NCBI RefSeq assembly: GCF_013817205.1
Contig: NZ_JACDDD010000022.1
Span: 1-47,565 of the forward strand
Length of the DNA stretch: 47,565 bases
Direction: 5' to 3'
Origin: Polaromonas sp.
Lineage (GTDB): Bacteria > Pseudomonadota > Gammaproteobacteria > Burkholderiales > Burkholderiaceae_C
Below the pieces are notes generated by a model. That model was not told the origin of the DNA, did no database searches, and was given only the letters and a program-made list of their open reading frames with translations. The number at the start of each line of letters is the position of its first letter. Position 1 is the first letter of the stretch. Position numbers and translations under genes: made by a program. Shown one piece after another: positions 8,590-17,774 of the stretch.

Positions 8590-9285
8590 TCAATCGCGTT
8601 CGGGAAAACACTTAGCCGGCAAGCCCAGCGAGTCCTGCAGTTGCGGCCAGTCAAAGCCCGGGCCGGGGTCCTGCTTGCGACCGCTGGCGATATGTTGATG
8701 ACCGGCAATGTGCTGCACCGGGTAGTGGCACATCAGCGCAGCGCAGATGCTGGACAGCGTTTCGTACTGAAGATCTTCGAACAACCCGCCTTCCAGGCCT
8801 TCGAGTTCGATGCCAATCGAGTCGTCGTTGCAGTTGCTGCGGCCGCGGTAGCTGGAGGGGCCCGCGTGCCACGCGCGATCGTCGCAACTGACGAATTGCC
8901 ACAGCCTGCCGTCGCGGGTGATAAAGAAGTGAGCCGAGACCTGCATCCCGCGTATGCCCTGGAAGTAGGGGTGCGCGTCCCAGTCGAGCTCGTTCAGGAA
9001 CAGCTTTTGCACCTCGCCAGTTCCATACTCGCCGGGCGGCAAGCTGATGGAGTGAAGCACGATCAGGTCGATGGCCACGCGCTCCGGGCGGGGTCCGAAG
9101 TTCGGCGAAGCCAGTGCACGGGCATAGCGGTACCAACCCTGGTCCCACAGCGACGGCGCACCAGCCCCCACGCTTGCCACTGCGTGTGCTTCGCTGCCCT
9201 CCGAGGGGGCTGGTCCGCCTGCGGGCGACCCGCCGGCAGAACACGCATCTGACAAAAGGCTAGGGTTCATCGGGCGAGTCATCAC
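8590..9285 (-). CDS. ampD: 1,6-anhydro-N-acetylmuramyl-L-alanine amidase AmpD
   Basis: AmpD is the cytoplasmic zinc amidase that releases the stem peptide from anhydro-muropeptides during cell-wall recycling and so influences beta-lactamase induction. Expected zinc ligands are the His of [14 protein letters not shown] and the His and Asp near the end ([21 protein letters not shown]). [22 protein letters not shown] and the C-terminal DPGP motif are typical. At 231 aa it is longer than E. coli AmpD (183 aa). The excess is mainly the N-terminal Gly/Ala/Ser-rich stretch (about residues 12-43) encoded by an antisense repeat B copy. The start is uncertain: GTG/ATG codons at 9285-9282 or the ATG at 9270 overlap the end of pilR. 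Confidence 0.93.
   Translation of the reverse strand: MMTRPMNPSLLSDACSAGGSPAGGPAPSEGSEAHAVASVGAGAPSLWDQGWYRYARALASPNFGPRPERVAIDLIVLHSISLPPGEYGTGEVQKLFLNELDWDAHPYFQGIRGMQVSAHFFITRDGRLWQFVSCDDRAWHAGPSSYRGRSNCNDDSIGIELEGLEGGLFEDLQYETLSSICAALMCHYPVQHIAGHQHIASGRKQDPGPGFDWPQLQDSLGLPAKCFPERD
9163..9241 (+). repeat. Repeat B copy inside ampD (antisense)
   Basis: The plus strand reads AGCCCCCACGCTTGCCACTG, then CTTCGCTGCCCTCCGAGGG and a GGTCCGCCTGCGGGCG tail. The first part matches the copy in prmA (591-660), and the core and tail match the truncated copy at 1-45. Here the element is read backwards by ampD and encodes [23 protein letters not shown] sequence at the N-terminus. Confidence 0.75.
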
Positions 9286-10666
9286 TGTTCGGCGTGACGA
9301 TGTTCAGCCGGGCGATGCGATAACGCATCTGGCGCAGGCTGATACCCAGTTTGGCGGCGGCGGCGGTCCGGTTGAACCCGGTTTCCTGCAGCACCTTGGT
9401 CAGGATGCCGCGCTCCTGGCTGTCCAGAAAGTCCTGCAGGTTCTCTGGGACCGTGACCGCTTCCGCGGCGGGTTGGGTGTCCACCTGCAGGTCATTGTTT
9501 TCGCCAAGGGCAACCGCGCGGTGCAGCATGTTCTCCAGTTCACGCACATTGCCGTTGAAGGGGTGGGCTTGCAATCGGGCCACCACCTGCTCCGACAGCA
9601 CAGGCACTGGAAGGCCGGACTCGCGGCAGATGCGGCCCAGCAGGTCCTGGCACAACATCGGCAGGTCTTCGCGCCGTTCGCGCAGCGCCGGCACATGAAT
9701 TTCGATGACGTTGAGCCGGTAATACAAATCCTGACGGAAATGCGCGGACGCCACCGCCGCGCCCAAGTCCTTGTGGGTGGCGCTGACGATGCGCACGTCC
9801 ACCGTGTCCTCCTGCGCGGAGCCGAGTGGCCGCACCACCCGCTCCTGGATGGAGCGCAGCAGCTTGGACTGCATGGCCAGCGGCAGATCGCCGATTTCGT
9901 CGAGGAACAGCGTCCCGCCCTTGGCCGCCTGGAAGTAGCCCTGGCGGTCGTGGGTCGAGCCGGTGTAAGCGCCCTTGCGCGCGCCGAAAAACTCCGCTTC
10001 CAGCAGGTTCTCGGGAATGGCGCCGCAATTGACCGCGACAAACGGCCCGGCGGCGCGATGGCTGCAGTCATGCACCGCACGCGCGACGAGTTCCTTGCCG
10101 GTGCCGGACTCGCCCTGGATCAGCACCGGCGCCATGCTGCCTGCAACCTTGATGATGCGCGCCTTGACGCTGTGCATGACGGCCGACTCGCCGACCAGAC
10201 GCTGCAGTGTCTGCGCGCCCTCCTGCGATTTGCCGGACCGCGAGACAGCGGGGCCGGGTTCGATGTCGGCCCTGGTTTTCTCCGCGCCCACCGGGCTCTG
10301 GATCGCCGAAGCCACCACGTTGCGGAATTGCTTGAGATCGACCGGCTTGGTCAGGTAGTCGAACGCGCCCGCCTTCAGCGCCTCCACCGCATTTTCGGCA
10401 GAGCCATGCGCGGTGATGACGACGCAGCGCTCGGGCCGGTGCTGGCTGACCATCTCACGCAGCAGCTCCAGCCCCAGGCCGTCAGGCAGCCGCATGTCGG
10501 TGATCACCGCGTCAAAGCGCCGCTCCTGCAGTTGCACACGCGCCTGCGCCAGGTCAGCAGCGGCTTCCACCCGGTAACCTTCGCGCAGCAGTGTCAGCTC
10601 GTAAAGGGTGCGCAGGTCCGGTTCATCGTCGATGACCAGGATGTGGGCCTGATTCGGAGTACTCAT
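9260..10666 (-). CDS. pilR: Sigma-54-dependent response regulator, PilR type
   Basis: This 468-aa NtrC-class activator has three parts. The receiver (1-120) has its phosphoacceptor Asp in [10 protein letters not shown]. The AAA+ domain (about 155-390) carries Walker A GESGTGKE and Walker [13 protein letters not shown] Fis-type helix-turn-helix follows (about 425-460, [20 protein letters not shown]). Paired with the six-TM kinase immediately upstream, it is best read as PilR, which switches on pilin and type IV pilus genes with RNA polymerase sigma-54. The sigma-54 contact loop reads GAYTGS rather than the usual GAFTGA. It starts 31 bp after pilS, and ampD overlaps its 3' end. No pilus structural genes are in the window, so targets are inferred. 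Confidence 0.88.
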   Translation of the reverse strand: MSTPNQAHILVIDDEPDLRTLYELTLLREGYRVEAAADLAQARVQLQERRFDAVITDMRLPDGLGLELLREMVSQHRPERCVVITAHGSAENAVEALKAGAFDYLTKPVDLKQFRNVVASAIQSPVGAEKTRADIEPGPAVSRSGKSQEGAQTLQRLVGESAVMHSVKARIIKVAGSMAPVLIQGESGTGKELVARAVHDCSHRAAGPFVAVNCGAIPENLLEAEFFGARKGAYTGSTHDRQGYFQAAKGGTLFLDEIGDLPLAMQSKLLRSIQERVVRPLGSAQEDTVDVRIVSATHKDLGAAVASAHFRQDLYYRLNVIEIHVPALRERREDLPMLCQDLLGRICRESGLPVPVLSEQVVARLQAHPFNGNVRELENMLHRAVALGENNDLQVDTQPAAEAVTVPENLQDFLDSQERGILTKVLQETGFNRTAAAAKLGISLRQMRYRIARLNIVTPNSDDSPDEP

Positions 10667-10697
10667 GGATATCGTGTTGTATCAGGAAAGCGGTGTG

Positions 10698-12413
10698 TCA
10701 GAACATGGTGTCGATGTCGGAGTGCGGCAGCACCATCTCGGCGGACGCTGGTCTGAAGGTGACGAAAAATTCATTGCCTTCGACATTCCGGCGGGCCGCC
10801 CGCCGGTAACCCACCAGCGCGCCGTGGCGCTCGCACAGCTCCCGGCAGATATACAGGCCCAGCCCGCTGGAGCGGCTTTCCGACGAAAAAAATGGTTCGA
10901 ACAGATGCGACTGCACGGTTTTTTCCAGCGGCTGCCCGTCGCTCCAGACTAGCAGGCGCACCTGGTTCGCAGCTACATCGGTGGAGACCTGAATCGCGGC
11001 AGCTGCGGAGCTGGCATAACGCAGCGCGTTGTCCAGCAGGTTGATCATCAGCCGGCGCAGGTGGTCGGCCTCAAACAGGACCGCGGTCTGGCCCGTCCCC
11101 GTCTGCACGCTGAGCCGGGCACCGGCCGCATTCTGCTGCGCCCAGTCCGCGCAGATGCGCTGCGTCACGTCGTCCAACCGCAGGGCGCGCGTCTGCACCT
11201 GGGGCGCCTGCTCCTGGACACGCGACAGGTTGAGGATTTCCTCGACGATGCGCGCCAGGCGCTGGGCGTTCTGCGCCACCATGCCCGTCAGCTGCCGGTG
11301 CCCTGGGTCCTGCAGGTCTTCTTCCAGCAGGGCATTGGCTTGTGTGATGGCTGCCAGGGGGTTCCGGATCTCATGGGCCACAGCAGCAGACATGCGGCCC
11401 ATGGCGGCCATTTTTTCGGTGCGAACCCTGGCCTCCATTTCCCGCAGGTCTTCCAGGAACATCACGCACAGGCTTTCGTCCGAGCCGTCACGTGACGCAG
11501 CCAGCCGGGTGTGTGCCTGCAGGCGTCGGGCGTGGCGCAAAGCGTGCTCCAGACCCACATCAGCCTGCTGCGGCTGTTGCCGTTCAAAAGTCAGGTGCGC
11601 CAGTTCAGCCAGCGATCGCCAGGCGGGTTCGCTGGCGAGCACAAAGGGGGCGACGCGCTCCCCACCCTGAGCTGCCAACAGGCGACGCGACGCCGGATTG
11701 GCCGCGCGCACGATGCCGTGGGTGTCTATCACCAACACCCCATCGACCAGCGTGTCGATCACCAGTTCATTGACCTGGGCCTGCATGCGCGCGGCGGACT
11801 GGCTGCTGTAAGCGCGGTGCTCTTCGCGCGACAGGCGCAGCGCGAGCTGGTTGGCCAGCAGGGCCACGGCGAAAAAGCCGGACCCGCTCAGAGCCGCCTG
11901 TAAAAACCGTGCGGTGGCGTCGGCTTGTGTCTGCAGCGACAGCCACCAAGCGTCGGTCAACAGCAGCAGGGTCACGCTGGCGGCCGTCCCGAGCGCCAGC
12001 AGGATGGGCCCGAGGATGGACGCCAGCAACACCGGCAAGGCAAACAGGGCGGTGTAGTTGAGCGATCCGAGTTGAAGGAAATTCAGCGCCGAAAAAGCCA
12101 GCACATCGATGCCCACGGTGTACAGCCACTGGGTGTCGAAGGTGCTGCCCGGCCGCTTTGGCCGGGCCCAGGTCCACACCACCAGCGTGGCGGCGAAGTA
12201 GACCACACACAGCAGGATCATCCCCTCGTGCACCGGCTGACCCAGGGCATAGATGAAGGCCTGCAGGGCGAGCAGTACGCTGGCAATCGTGACGCGCGCC
12301 GTCATGAAGGCGCGCCACAGGCGGGCGAAAGATTCGCCGCTAGCGCCAGCGCTCCAGGCGCCGGCGTCGGGTGGACCGAACCAGGAGTTGCCCGAGCCGG
12401 TGATGCGGGGCAT
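10698..12413 (-). CDS. pilS: Sensor histidine kinase, PilS type
   Basis: This 571-aa inner-membrane kinase has about six transmembrane helices in residues 45-215, with almost no periplasmic domain. A PAS-like segment follows (about 215-330, VIDTHGIVRAANPASRRLL). The dimerisation helix carries the phospho-accepting His (AAVAHEIRNPLAAI). The HATPase has an N-box LMINLLDNALRYA and a G-box GLGLYICRELCERHG. The membrane-embedded sensor plus PAS layout matches PilS, which senses pilin in the membrane. The ATG at 12413 directly abuts the TGA of the small upstream gene, which suggests co-transcription. A later start near residue 37 (MTARVTIAS) cannot be excluded. Confidence 0.87.
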   Translation of the reverse strand: MPRITGSGNSWFGPPDAGAWSAGASGESFARLWRAFMTARVTIASVLLALQAFIYALGQPVHEGMILLCVVYFAATLVVWTWARPKRPGSTFDTQWLYTVGIDVLAFSALNFLQLGSLNYTALFALPVLLASILGPILLALGTAASVTLLLLTDAWWLSLQTQADATARFLQAALSGSGFFAVALLANQLALRLSREEHRAYSSQSAARMQAQVNELVIDTLVDGVLVIDTHGIVRAANPASRRLLAAQGGERVAPFVLASEPAWRSLAELAHLTFERQQPQQADVGLEHALRHARRLQAHTRLAASRDGSDESLCVMFLEDLREMEARVRTEKMAAMGRMSAAVAHEIRNPLAAITQANALLEEDLQDPGHRQLTGMVAQNAQRLARIVEEILNLSRVQEQAPQVQTRALRLDDVTQRICADWAQQNAAGARLSVQTGTGQTAVLFEADHLRRLMINLLDNALRYASSAAAAIQVSTDVAANQVRLLVWSDGQPLEKTVQSHLFEPFFSSESRSSGLGLYICRELCERHGALVGYRRAARRNVEGNEFFVTFRPASAEMVLPHSDIDTMF

Positions 12414-12653
12414 TCAGGCGTCGCCCTGTCGTCGATGGGCGTCGCTGCAGTACAAGCCTTGTTTGCCCGGCACTGCGTCAGGCCGTGGCAGATGCACCGC
12501 GCAGACCGCGCAGGCCACCACCTCGGTGGCTTGTTTCGGGCCGCTGACCGGGCGGGGCGGTGTCTGGTTTTTGTCGCGCAATTCGACACGCCGGTTGTTG
12601 CGCCAGAGCCAGATGCCCACCAGCACCACGAGGAAAACGATCAGGTATTTCAT
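12414..12653 (-). CDS. Small PP0621-family protein with TM anchor and zinc-finger-like cysteines
   Basis: This 79-aa protein starts MKYLIVFLVVLVGIWLWRNN, one membrane helix at residues 3-17, then a polar linker. The C-terminus has CAVCAVHLP and LYCSDAHRRQG, three or four Cys/His residues that could bind a metal, as in the PP0621 family of unknown function. The start is supported by an ATGA overlap with the ypjD stop upstream, and its own stop abuts pilS. Such proteins recur beside pilS in related bacteria, so a link to pilus or envelope regulation is possible but unproven. Confidence 0.82.
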   Translation of the reverse strand: MKYLIVFLVVLVGIWLWRNNRRVELRDKNQTPPRPVSGPKQATEVVACAVCAVHLPRPDAVPGKQGLYCSDAHRRQGDA

Positions 12654-13450
12654 ACACGCTTCAAAACGACTTCGAGCACAAAACGAGACCCTGCATAACC
12701 CAGCAGCAGCAGGCCAGAACCGAGGTAGAGCAGGCGTACCGCCTGAAGGCCGCGCCATCCCAGGCGCGCGCGGCCTGCCAGCAGCCCGGCAAAAGTCAGC
12801 CAGGCCAGCACCGAAAATACCGTCTTGTGGTTCCACTGCCAGGCCAATCCCGGTCCGTACAGGGTTTCGGCAAACAGCCAGCCCACTGCCAGCGTGGCGG
12901 TGAGCAGTACAAAACCGGCCTGCACAAAACGGAAGGTCAGCCGCTCCAGGGTCAACAGGGGGACGCCGGTGTCCGGTTGCGTTGCCGAACGGATGGACCG
13001 CTCCGACCGGTTCATCAGCCAGCCGTGCACCACGGCGGCGGCAAACAGGCCATAGGAGGCAATGCCCAGCGCCCAGTGCAGCGGCAGCCAAGGCGAGGCG
13101 ATCAGGTGGTAGCTGGAACCGGGAAACACCAGCGCCAGCAATACTGCAGCCGTGCCGAGGCCGGCCAGCGCCCAGCGGGCCTTCAGTTGCGGGAAAAGGC
13201 GGCTTTCCACCGCATAGACACTGAGCACCAGCCAGACGGTCATGGACAGGGCTGGCGCAAAGCCGAAGCGGGGCGGATTGCCGAGCAGGCCGTCAGCCAG
13301 TGCCAGCGCATGCAGCAGCCAGGCCACGAACAGCACCATGCGGGTGCTTGATTCACTCAGGCGCCGGGCGGCCAGCGCCAGCACGGCGTAGGCCAGCGCG
13401 GCGCCGATGGCCGTCGCCAGACCCCACGCAGCGCTCAAAGTTAAAATCAT
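12650..13450 (-). CDS. ypjD: Cytochrome c assembly-type inner membrane protein YpjD
   Basis: This 266-aa protein has about eight hydrophobic helices and resembles the CcsA/CcmC/YpjD family. The conserved part is near the C-terminus (WQWNHKTVFSVLAW), followed by the last two helices. In cytochrome c biogenesis relatives these segments handle haem in the membrane; YpjD itself has no firm biochemical role. The ATG is at 13450, divergent from ffh with an 84-bp shared upstream region that includes a small hairpin. Its stop overlaps the next gene by 4 bp (ATGA). Confidence 0.86.
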   Translation of the reverse strand: MILTLSAAWGLATAIGAALAYAVLALAARRLSESSTRMVLFVAWLLHALALADGLLGNPPRFGFAPALSMTVWLVLSVYAVESRLFPQLKARWALAGLGTAAVLLALVFPGSSYHLIASPWLPLHWALGIASYGLFAAAVVHGWLMNRSERSIRSATQPDTGVPLLTLERLTFRFVQAGFVLLTATLAVGWLFAETLYGPGLAWQWNHKTVFSVLAWLTFAGLLAGRARLGWRGLQAVRLLYLGSGLLLLGYAGSRFVLEVVLKRV

Positions 13451-13469
13451 GGCTACAGTTTAGCTGTAG
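13451..13469. repeat. Small inverted repeat between ypjD and ffh
   Basis: GCTACAGTTTAGCTGTAGC has 6-bp arms (GCTACA/TGTAGC) and lies directly at the ypjD start in the divergent ypjD-ffh region. It may be an operator, or a remnant of repeat A, whose ends also contain TGCTAC. Too short to assign. Confidence 0.45.
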
Positions 13470-13534
13470 CAGCCTGTTTCGCAGGCCGGTTTTCTTCTTC
13501 CACTTCCTTTTTGCTCCAGCTGTGGAGCCTGTTC

Positions 13535-14893
13535 ATGGCCTCTGCCCTTACTGACAAACTTTCCCGCCTCGTCAAGGAGATGCGTGGCCAGGCCCGCATC
13601 ACCGAGTCCAATGTGCAGGACATGCTGCGCGAGGTGCGCATGGCGCTGCTCGAGGCCGACGTGGCACTGCCCGTCGTGCGCGACTTTATCGCCCGCGTCA
13701 AGGAAAAAGCGCTCGGCCAGGAGGTCATGAGCTCGCTGTCGCCGGGTCAGGTGCTGGTCAGCATCGTCAATCGCGAGCTGGCTGCGACCATGGGCGAGGG
13801 TGTCAGCGACATCAACCTGGCGGCCCAGCCACCGGCGGTGATCCTGATGGCCGGTCTGCAAGGCGCAGGCAAAACCACGACTACGGCAAAACTCGCCAAA
13901 CACCTGATCGAAAAGCGCAAGAAGAAGGTGCTGACCGTCTCGGGTGACGTGTACCGCCCAGCGGCGATTGAACAACTCAAAACCGTGACCAAGCAGGCCG
14001 GCGCCGAATGGTTTCCGAGTACTGCCGAGCAAAAGCCGGTGGACATCGCGCTGGCTGCGCTTGATTACGCGCGCAAGCACTTCTTCGACGTGCTGCTGGT
14101 CGACACCGCCGGCCGTCTGGCGATCGACGAGGCCCTGATGGCCGAGATCAAGGCCTTGCATGCGGTGCTCAAGCCGGTCGAAACCCTGTTTGTGGTGGAC
14201 GCCATGCAGGGCCAGGATGCAATCAACACGGCGAAAGCCTTCAAGGAAGCGCTGCCACTGACCGGCATCATCCTGACAAAGACGGATGGCGACTCACGCG
14301 GCGGCGCCGCGCTTAGCGTGCGGCAGATCACCGGTGCGCCCATCAAGTTTTCCGGCACCAGCGAGAAGATTGACGGGCTTGAGGTATTCGACGCCCAGCG
14401 CCATGCCGGCCGCATCCTGGGCATGGGCGACATCGTGGCCCTGGTCGAGCAGGTGACGGCTGGCGTCGACATGGCGGCGGCGCAAAAACTCGCCGCAAAG
14501 ATGAAGTCCGGCAGCGGCTTTGACCTTGAAGATTTTTTAAGCCAGCTACAGCAGATGAAAAGCATGGGCGGCCTGTCCAGCCTGCTTGACAAGCTGCCCG
14601 CGCAGATGGCGGCCAAGGCCGGTCAGGTCGATATGGGCAAGGCCGAAAAAGATATCAAACGCAAAGAAGGCATCATCCAGAGCATGACGCCGCTGGAGCG
14701 TCGCAAACCCGAACTGATTAAAGCCACACGCAAGCGACGCATCGCAGCGGGCTCTGGCGTACAGGTTCAGGACGTGAACCGCCTGCTCAACGAGTTTGAG
14801 CAGATGCAGAGCATGATGAAAAAGATGAAGGGCGGCGGCATGATGAAGATGATGAAACGCATGGGCGGAATGAAGGGCATGCCCAAGTTTTGA
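13535..14893 (+). CDS. ffh: Signal recognition particle GTPase Ffh
   Basis: Ffh binds 4.5S RNA and signal sequences of nascent membrane proteins and docks with FtsY. The NG GTPase domain has G1 GLQGAGKTTTTAKLAKHL, G3 VDTAGRLAID and G4 TKTDGDSRGGAA. The methionine-rich M domain ends the protein (MQSMMKKMKGGGMMKMMKRM). I place the start at the ATG at 13535 (MASALTDKLSRLV, 452 aa) because GGAG precedes it; an in-frame ATG 24 nt upstream is open but lacks a site. It is first in the plus-strand run. A repeat A copy follows its stop within 20 bp. I see no 4.5S RNA gene in the window. Confidence 0.97.
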   Translation: MASALTDKLSRLVKEMRGQARITESNVQDMLREVRMALLEADVALPVVRDFIARVKEKALGQEVMSSLSPGQVLVSIVNRELAATMGEGVSDINLAAQPPAVILMAGLQGAGKTTTTAKLAKHLIEKRKKKVLTVSGDVYRPAAIEQLKTVTKQAGAEWFPSTAEQKPVDIALAALDYARKHFFDVLLVDTAGRLAIDEALMAEIKALHAVLKPVETLFVVDAMQGQDAINTAKAFKEALPLTGIILTKTDGDSRGGAALSVRQITGAPIKFSGTSEKIDGLEVFDAQRHAGRILGMGDIVALVEQVTAGVDMAAAQKLAAKMKSGSGFDLEDFLSQLQQMKSMGGLSSLLDKLPAQMAAKAGQVDMGKAEKDIKRKEGIIQSMTPLERRKPELIKATRKRRIAAGSGVQVQDVNRLLNEFEQMQSMMKKMKGGGMMKMMKRMGGMKGMPKF

Positions 14894-14913
14894 ACAAGTT
14901 CCGAGATTTTTGA

Positions 14914-14971
14914 ATCAAATAGGCCTCCAGCCCTTATGCGGCGGGCGCAATCAGCTATTAATTCAATAGCA
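14914..14971 (-). repeat. Repeat A copy downstream of ffh
   Basis: Read on the minus strand the unit runs from TGCTATTGAATTAATAGCTG to AAGGGCTGGAGGCCTATTTGA. It is a clean intergenic example and the best guide to the unit's ends. It includes a small hairpin (GCTATT/AATAGC). The rest of the ffh-yqiA gap (14972-15044) holds nothing I can name. Confidence 0.75.
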
Positions 14972-15044
14972 ACTCAATAACACCCACCTGCCCGGCAAGG
15001 GGCGAGTCACTTTTTTTCGACTTGTGCTGCGAGTAGAACGCCCC

Positions 15045-15629
15045 ATGCCCACCACCCACCTCCTCTACCTCCACGGCTTCCGGTCTTCCCCACAATCGAC
15101 CAAGGCGCGCCAGGTCGCCGCCTGGGTGCAAAACCGGCATCCGGATGTCACCTGGTGGTGCCCGCAGTTGCCTCCCTCGCCGCGTGAAGCGATGGAGATG
15201 CTGAGCCAGGGCATCGCTGGCTGGCCGCGTGACACCATGGCGGTGATAGGTTCCTCGCTGGGCGGCTTTTACGCGACCCATGTGGCCGAGACCTGTGGCT
15301 GCAAGGCGGTATTACTCAATCCGGCGGTGAATCCGGCGCGCGATCTGGCGAAGTACATCGGTGAGCAGACGTTCTGGAACAACCCGAATGAACGCTTTTT
15401 CTTCGAACCGCGTTTTATCGACGAACTGCACGCGCTCGCCCTGGGGTCGGTGGGCCGTCCTGAGAAATATTCCGCAGTGATTGCCAAGGGCGACGAGGTG
15501 CTGGAGTGGCGTGAAATGATTGGCCGTTATCCCGGCGTGCGCATCAAGCTGCTCGAAGGCGGCGACCACGCCATCAGCGACTTCGATTCGCACCTGCCTG
15601 AAGTGATGGAATTCCTGGGTCTGTCCTGA
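15045..15629 (+). CDS. YqiA/YcfP-type alpha/beta-fold esterase
   Basis: This is a 194-aa hydrolase of the UPF0227/YqiA group. The oxyanion motif LYLHGFRSSP is at 6-15. The nucleophile elbow GSSLGGFYATH has the catalytic Ser near residue 70. The C-terminal GGDHAISDF holds the catalytic His. E. coli YqiA is an esterase acting on short acyl or palmitoyl-CoA-like substrates; the substrate here is unknown. The chosen start (MPTTHLLYLHGF) puts the first beta strand at the N-terminus, as in relatives; an in-frame ATG lies 21 nt upstream. Confidence 0.88.
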   Translation: MPTTHLLYLHGFRSSPQSTKARQVAAWVQNRHPDVTWWCPQLPPSPREAMEMLSQGIAGWPRDTMAVIGSSLGGFYATHVAETCGCKAVLLNPAVNPARDLAKYIGEQTFWNNPNERFFFEPRFIDELHALALGSVGRPEKYSAVIAKGDEVLEWREMIGRYPGVRIKLLEGGDHAISDFDSHLPEVMEFLGLS

Positions 15630-15683
15630 GGCCGCGCGCGGGGCGGCTGATTACACTAGGCGGAGTAACCAAAGGATGCTGTT

Positions 15684-17756
15684 TTGTTTGTATTGTTTGA
15701 AGAAGCCGGCAAGTTTCTGGCCGGACGTATTCTGTCCGAGGCGGACAGCTCGCTGCAGGTCGAGCTGGACTCGGGCAAACGGGTCAAGCTCAAGGCCGTC
15801 AACGCGCTGCTGAAGTTTGAGAAACCCGCGCCGGCCGAGCTGCTTGCGACGGGGCAAAAAATCAGCGAAGAGATCGACCTGGATCTGGCCTGGGAATTCG
15901 CCAGCGAGGAAGAATTCAGCTTTGCCGACCTGGCGCGTGACTACTTCAGCGCCGACCCCTCGAAACCCGCATCCACCGGGCAGCAAGCCGCAGCCCTGTT
16001 CCGGCTGTTCGAGGCGCCGCATTATTTCCGCCGCGCCGGCAAAGGCCGTTTCCGTAAGGCACCAGCCGAGATCCTCCAGCAGGCGCTGGCCGCCATCGAG
16101 AAGAAAAAACAGGTGGTCGCGCAAATCACCGCCTGGGCCGAAGAACTTGCGCAAGGCAGTTGCCCGGCGCCAGTGCGCGAGCAGCTCTACAAAATCCTGT
16201 TCAAGCCCGACAAGAACAGCCCCGAATACAAGGCCGTGGTCGAGGCCTCGCGCGCTGCGCACAAGGCGCCACTGGATTTGCTGCAGCAGGCCGGCGCCAT
16301 CGCCTCGCCCTACCAGTTTCACTGGAAACGTTTCCTGTTCGAGAACTTCCCAAAAGGTACGGCCTTCCCCGCCGTGCAGGCGCCGCCTGTCAAGCACGCA
16401 TTGCCACTGGCCGCTGTGCAGGCTTTTTCCATCGACGACTCCAACACCACCGAGATTGACGACGCGATCTCGGTCCAGGGCCTGGGCAGCGGGACCGTCA
16501 CCTTGGGCATCCATATCGCCGCGCCCGGCCTGGCGGTGTTGCCGGGCAGCCCGATTGATCTGCTGGGCCGTGCGCGCCTGTCCACCGTCTACATGCCGGG
16601 CTACAAGCTGACGATGCTGCCCGACGAGGTGGTGCAGAGCTATACCCTGCAGGAAGGGCGCAACTGTCCTGCCCTGTCGCTGTATGTCACGCTGGACGAA
16701 GCCACATTGGCCATCGGTGAAACGGCGACGAAGCTGGAGCAAGTACCGATTGCGGCCAACCTGCGCCACGACAAGCTGGATGCGGTGTTCACGGAAGCGT
16801 TTTTTGAAACGGCAACAGCGACAGGCGCGCCGCCGGCGGATGTGCCTTGGGGCATCGAGCTGTCCTTTTTGCACCGCTTGGCGCGCCACCTGAAAGCCCA
16901 GCGCGAAATCGTGCGCGGCAAACCCGAAAACTTCAACCGGCCCGACTACAACTTCAGCCTGGACAACCCGACCAGCCAGGAGCCCGAGGGCAACGAAAAA
17001 GTCAGCATCAGCATCCGCAAGCGCGGCGCACCGCTCGACCTCATCGTCGCCGAAGCCATGATCCTGGCCAACAGCAGTTGGGGCGAGTGGCTGGCCGAAC
17101 ATGGCGTGCCCGGCATCTACCGCAGCCAGGCCAGTCTGGCCCCGGGTGTCAAGGTGCGCATGGGAACCAAGGCCTTGCCACACGCCGGCATCGGTGTCAA
17201 AAGTTACGCCTGGGCGACGTCACCGCTACGCCGCTACACCGACCTGGTGAATCAGTGGCAGATCATTGCCTGCGTCACACATGGCCGCACCGCCGCACTC
17301 GCCGCGCCCTTCAAGCCCAAGGATGCGGAGCTGTTTTCCATCATCTCGGGGTTCGACGGGGCCTACAGCGCTTACAACGGTTTCCAGGCAGGCATCGAGC
17401 GTTACTGGACGCTCAAATACCTGCAGCAAAACGGCATCAGCGAGCTGACTGCCACTGCCTTCAAGGAGAACCTGGTGCGGGCCGACGACCTGCCGCTGGT
17501 GCTGCCGGCCATGGGTGCACAAGGCCTGCCCCGCGGCGCGAAGCTGCGCATCCGCCTGGGCGAGATCGACGAAATCACGCTGGATGTCAGCGCAACGGTG
17601 ATCGAGCGGCTCGACCTTGTGGTTGACGAAGCTTCTGCCGAGCAGGTGGACGAGGAAGACAACGAATCGGAAATTGCCGCCGGACCGATCTCGATTGCCG
17701 TCGATCTGAACGAAGCACCGGCCGATGCGGCGGGCATGCCGGCCCAGGCGGCCTAA
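15684..17756 (+). CDS. RNB-family (RNase II/R-like) 3'-5' exoribonuclease
   Basis: This 690-aa protein has a central RNB domain. The catalytic acidic cluster is in FSIDDSNTTEIDDAIS (about residues 248-263), matching the four Mg-binding aspartates of RNase II. ARLSTVYMPGYKLTMLPDEV and SYAWATSPLRRYTDLVNQWQ are also typical. It degrades RNA processively from the 3' end. It lacks a clear C-terminal S1 domain of RNase R length and has an acidic, Ala-rich C-terminus, so I call it RNB family rather than rnb or rnr. The start is TTG at 15684 with AAAGGA 7 nt upstream; the nearby ATG at 15676 is out of frame. It is 18 bp from the next gene. Confidence 0.9.
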   Translation: MFVLFEEAGKFLAGRILSEADSSLQVELDSGKRVKLKAVNALLKFEKPAPAELLATGQKISEEIDLDLAWEFASEEEFSFADLARDYFSADPSKPASTGQQAAALFRLFEAPHYFRRAGKGRFRKAPAEILQQALAAIEKKKQVVAQITAWAEELAQGSCPAPVREQLYKILFKPDKNSPEYKAVVEASRAAHKAPLDLLQQAGAIASPYQFHWKRFLFENFPKGTAFPAVQAPPVKHALPLAAVQAFSIDDSNTTEIDDAISVQGLGSGTVTLGIHIAAPGLAVLPGSPIDLLGRARLSTVYMPGYKLTMLPDEVVQSYTLQEGRNCPALSLYVTLDEATLAIGETATKLEQVPIAANLRHDKLDAVFTEAFFETATATGAPPADVPWGIELSFLHRLARHLKAQREIVRGKPENFNRPDYNFSLDNPTSQEPEGNEKVSISIRKRGAPLDLIVAEAMILANSSWGEWLAEHGVPGIYRSQASLAPGVKVRMGTKALPHAGIGVKSYAWATSPLRRYTDLVNQWQIIACVTHGRTAALAAPFKPKDAELFSIISGFDGAYSAYNGFQAGIERYWTLKYLQQNGISELTATAFKENLVRADDLPLVLPAMGAQGLPRGAKLRIRLGEIDEITLDVSATVIERLDLVVDEASAEQVDEEDNESEIAAGPISIAVDLNEAPADAAGMPAQAA

Positions 17757-17774
17757 CCCCGATAATTCTGTCCT

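Noticed and set aside
8346..8615. Short plus-strand gene in the nrdA-ampD gap
   Set aside because: No motif, no ribosome-binding site, starts within the NrdR box, and overlaps the ampD end.
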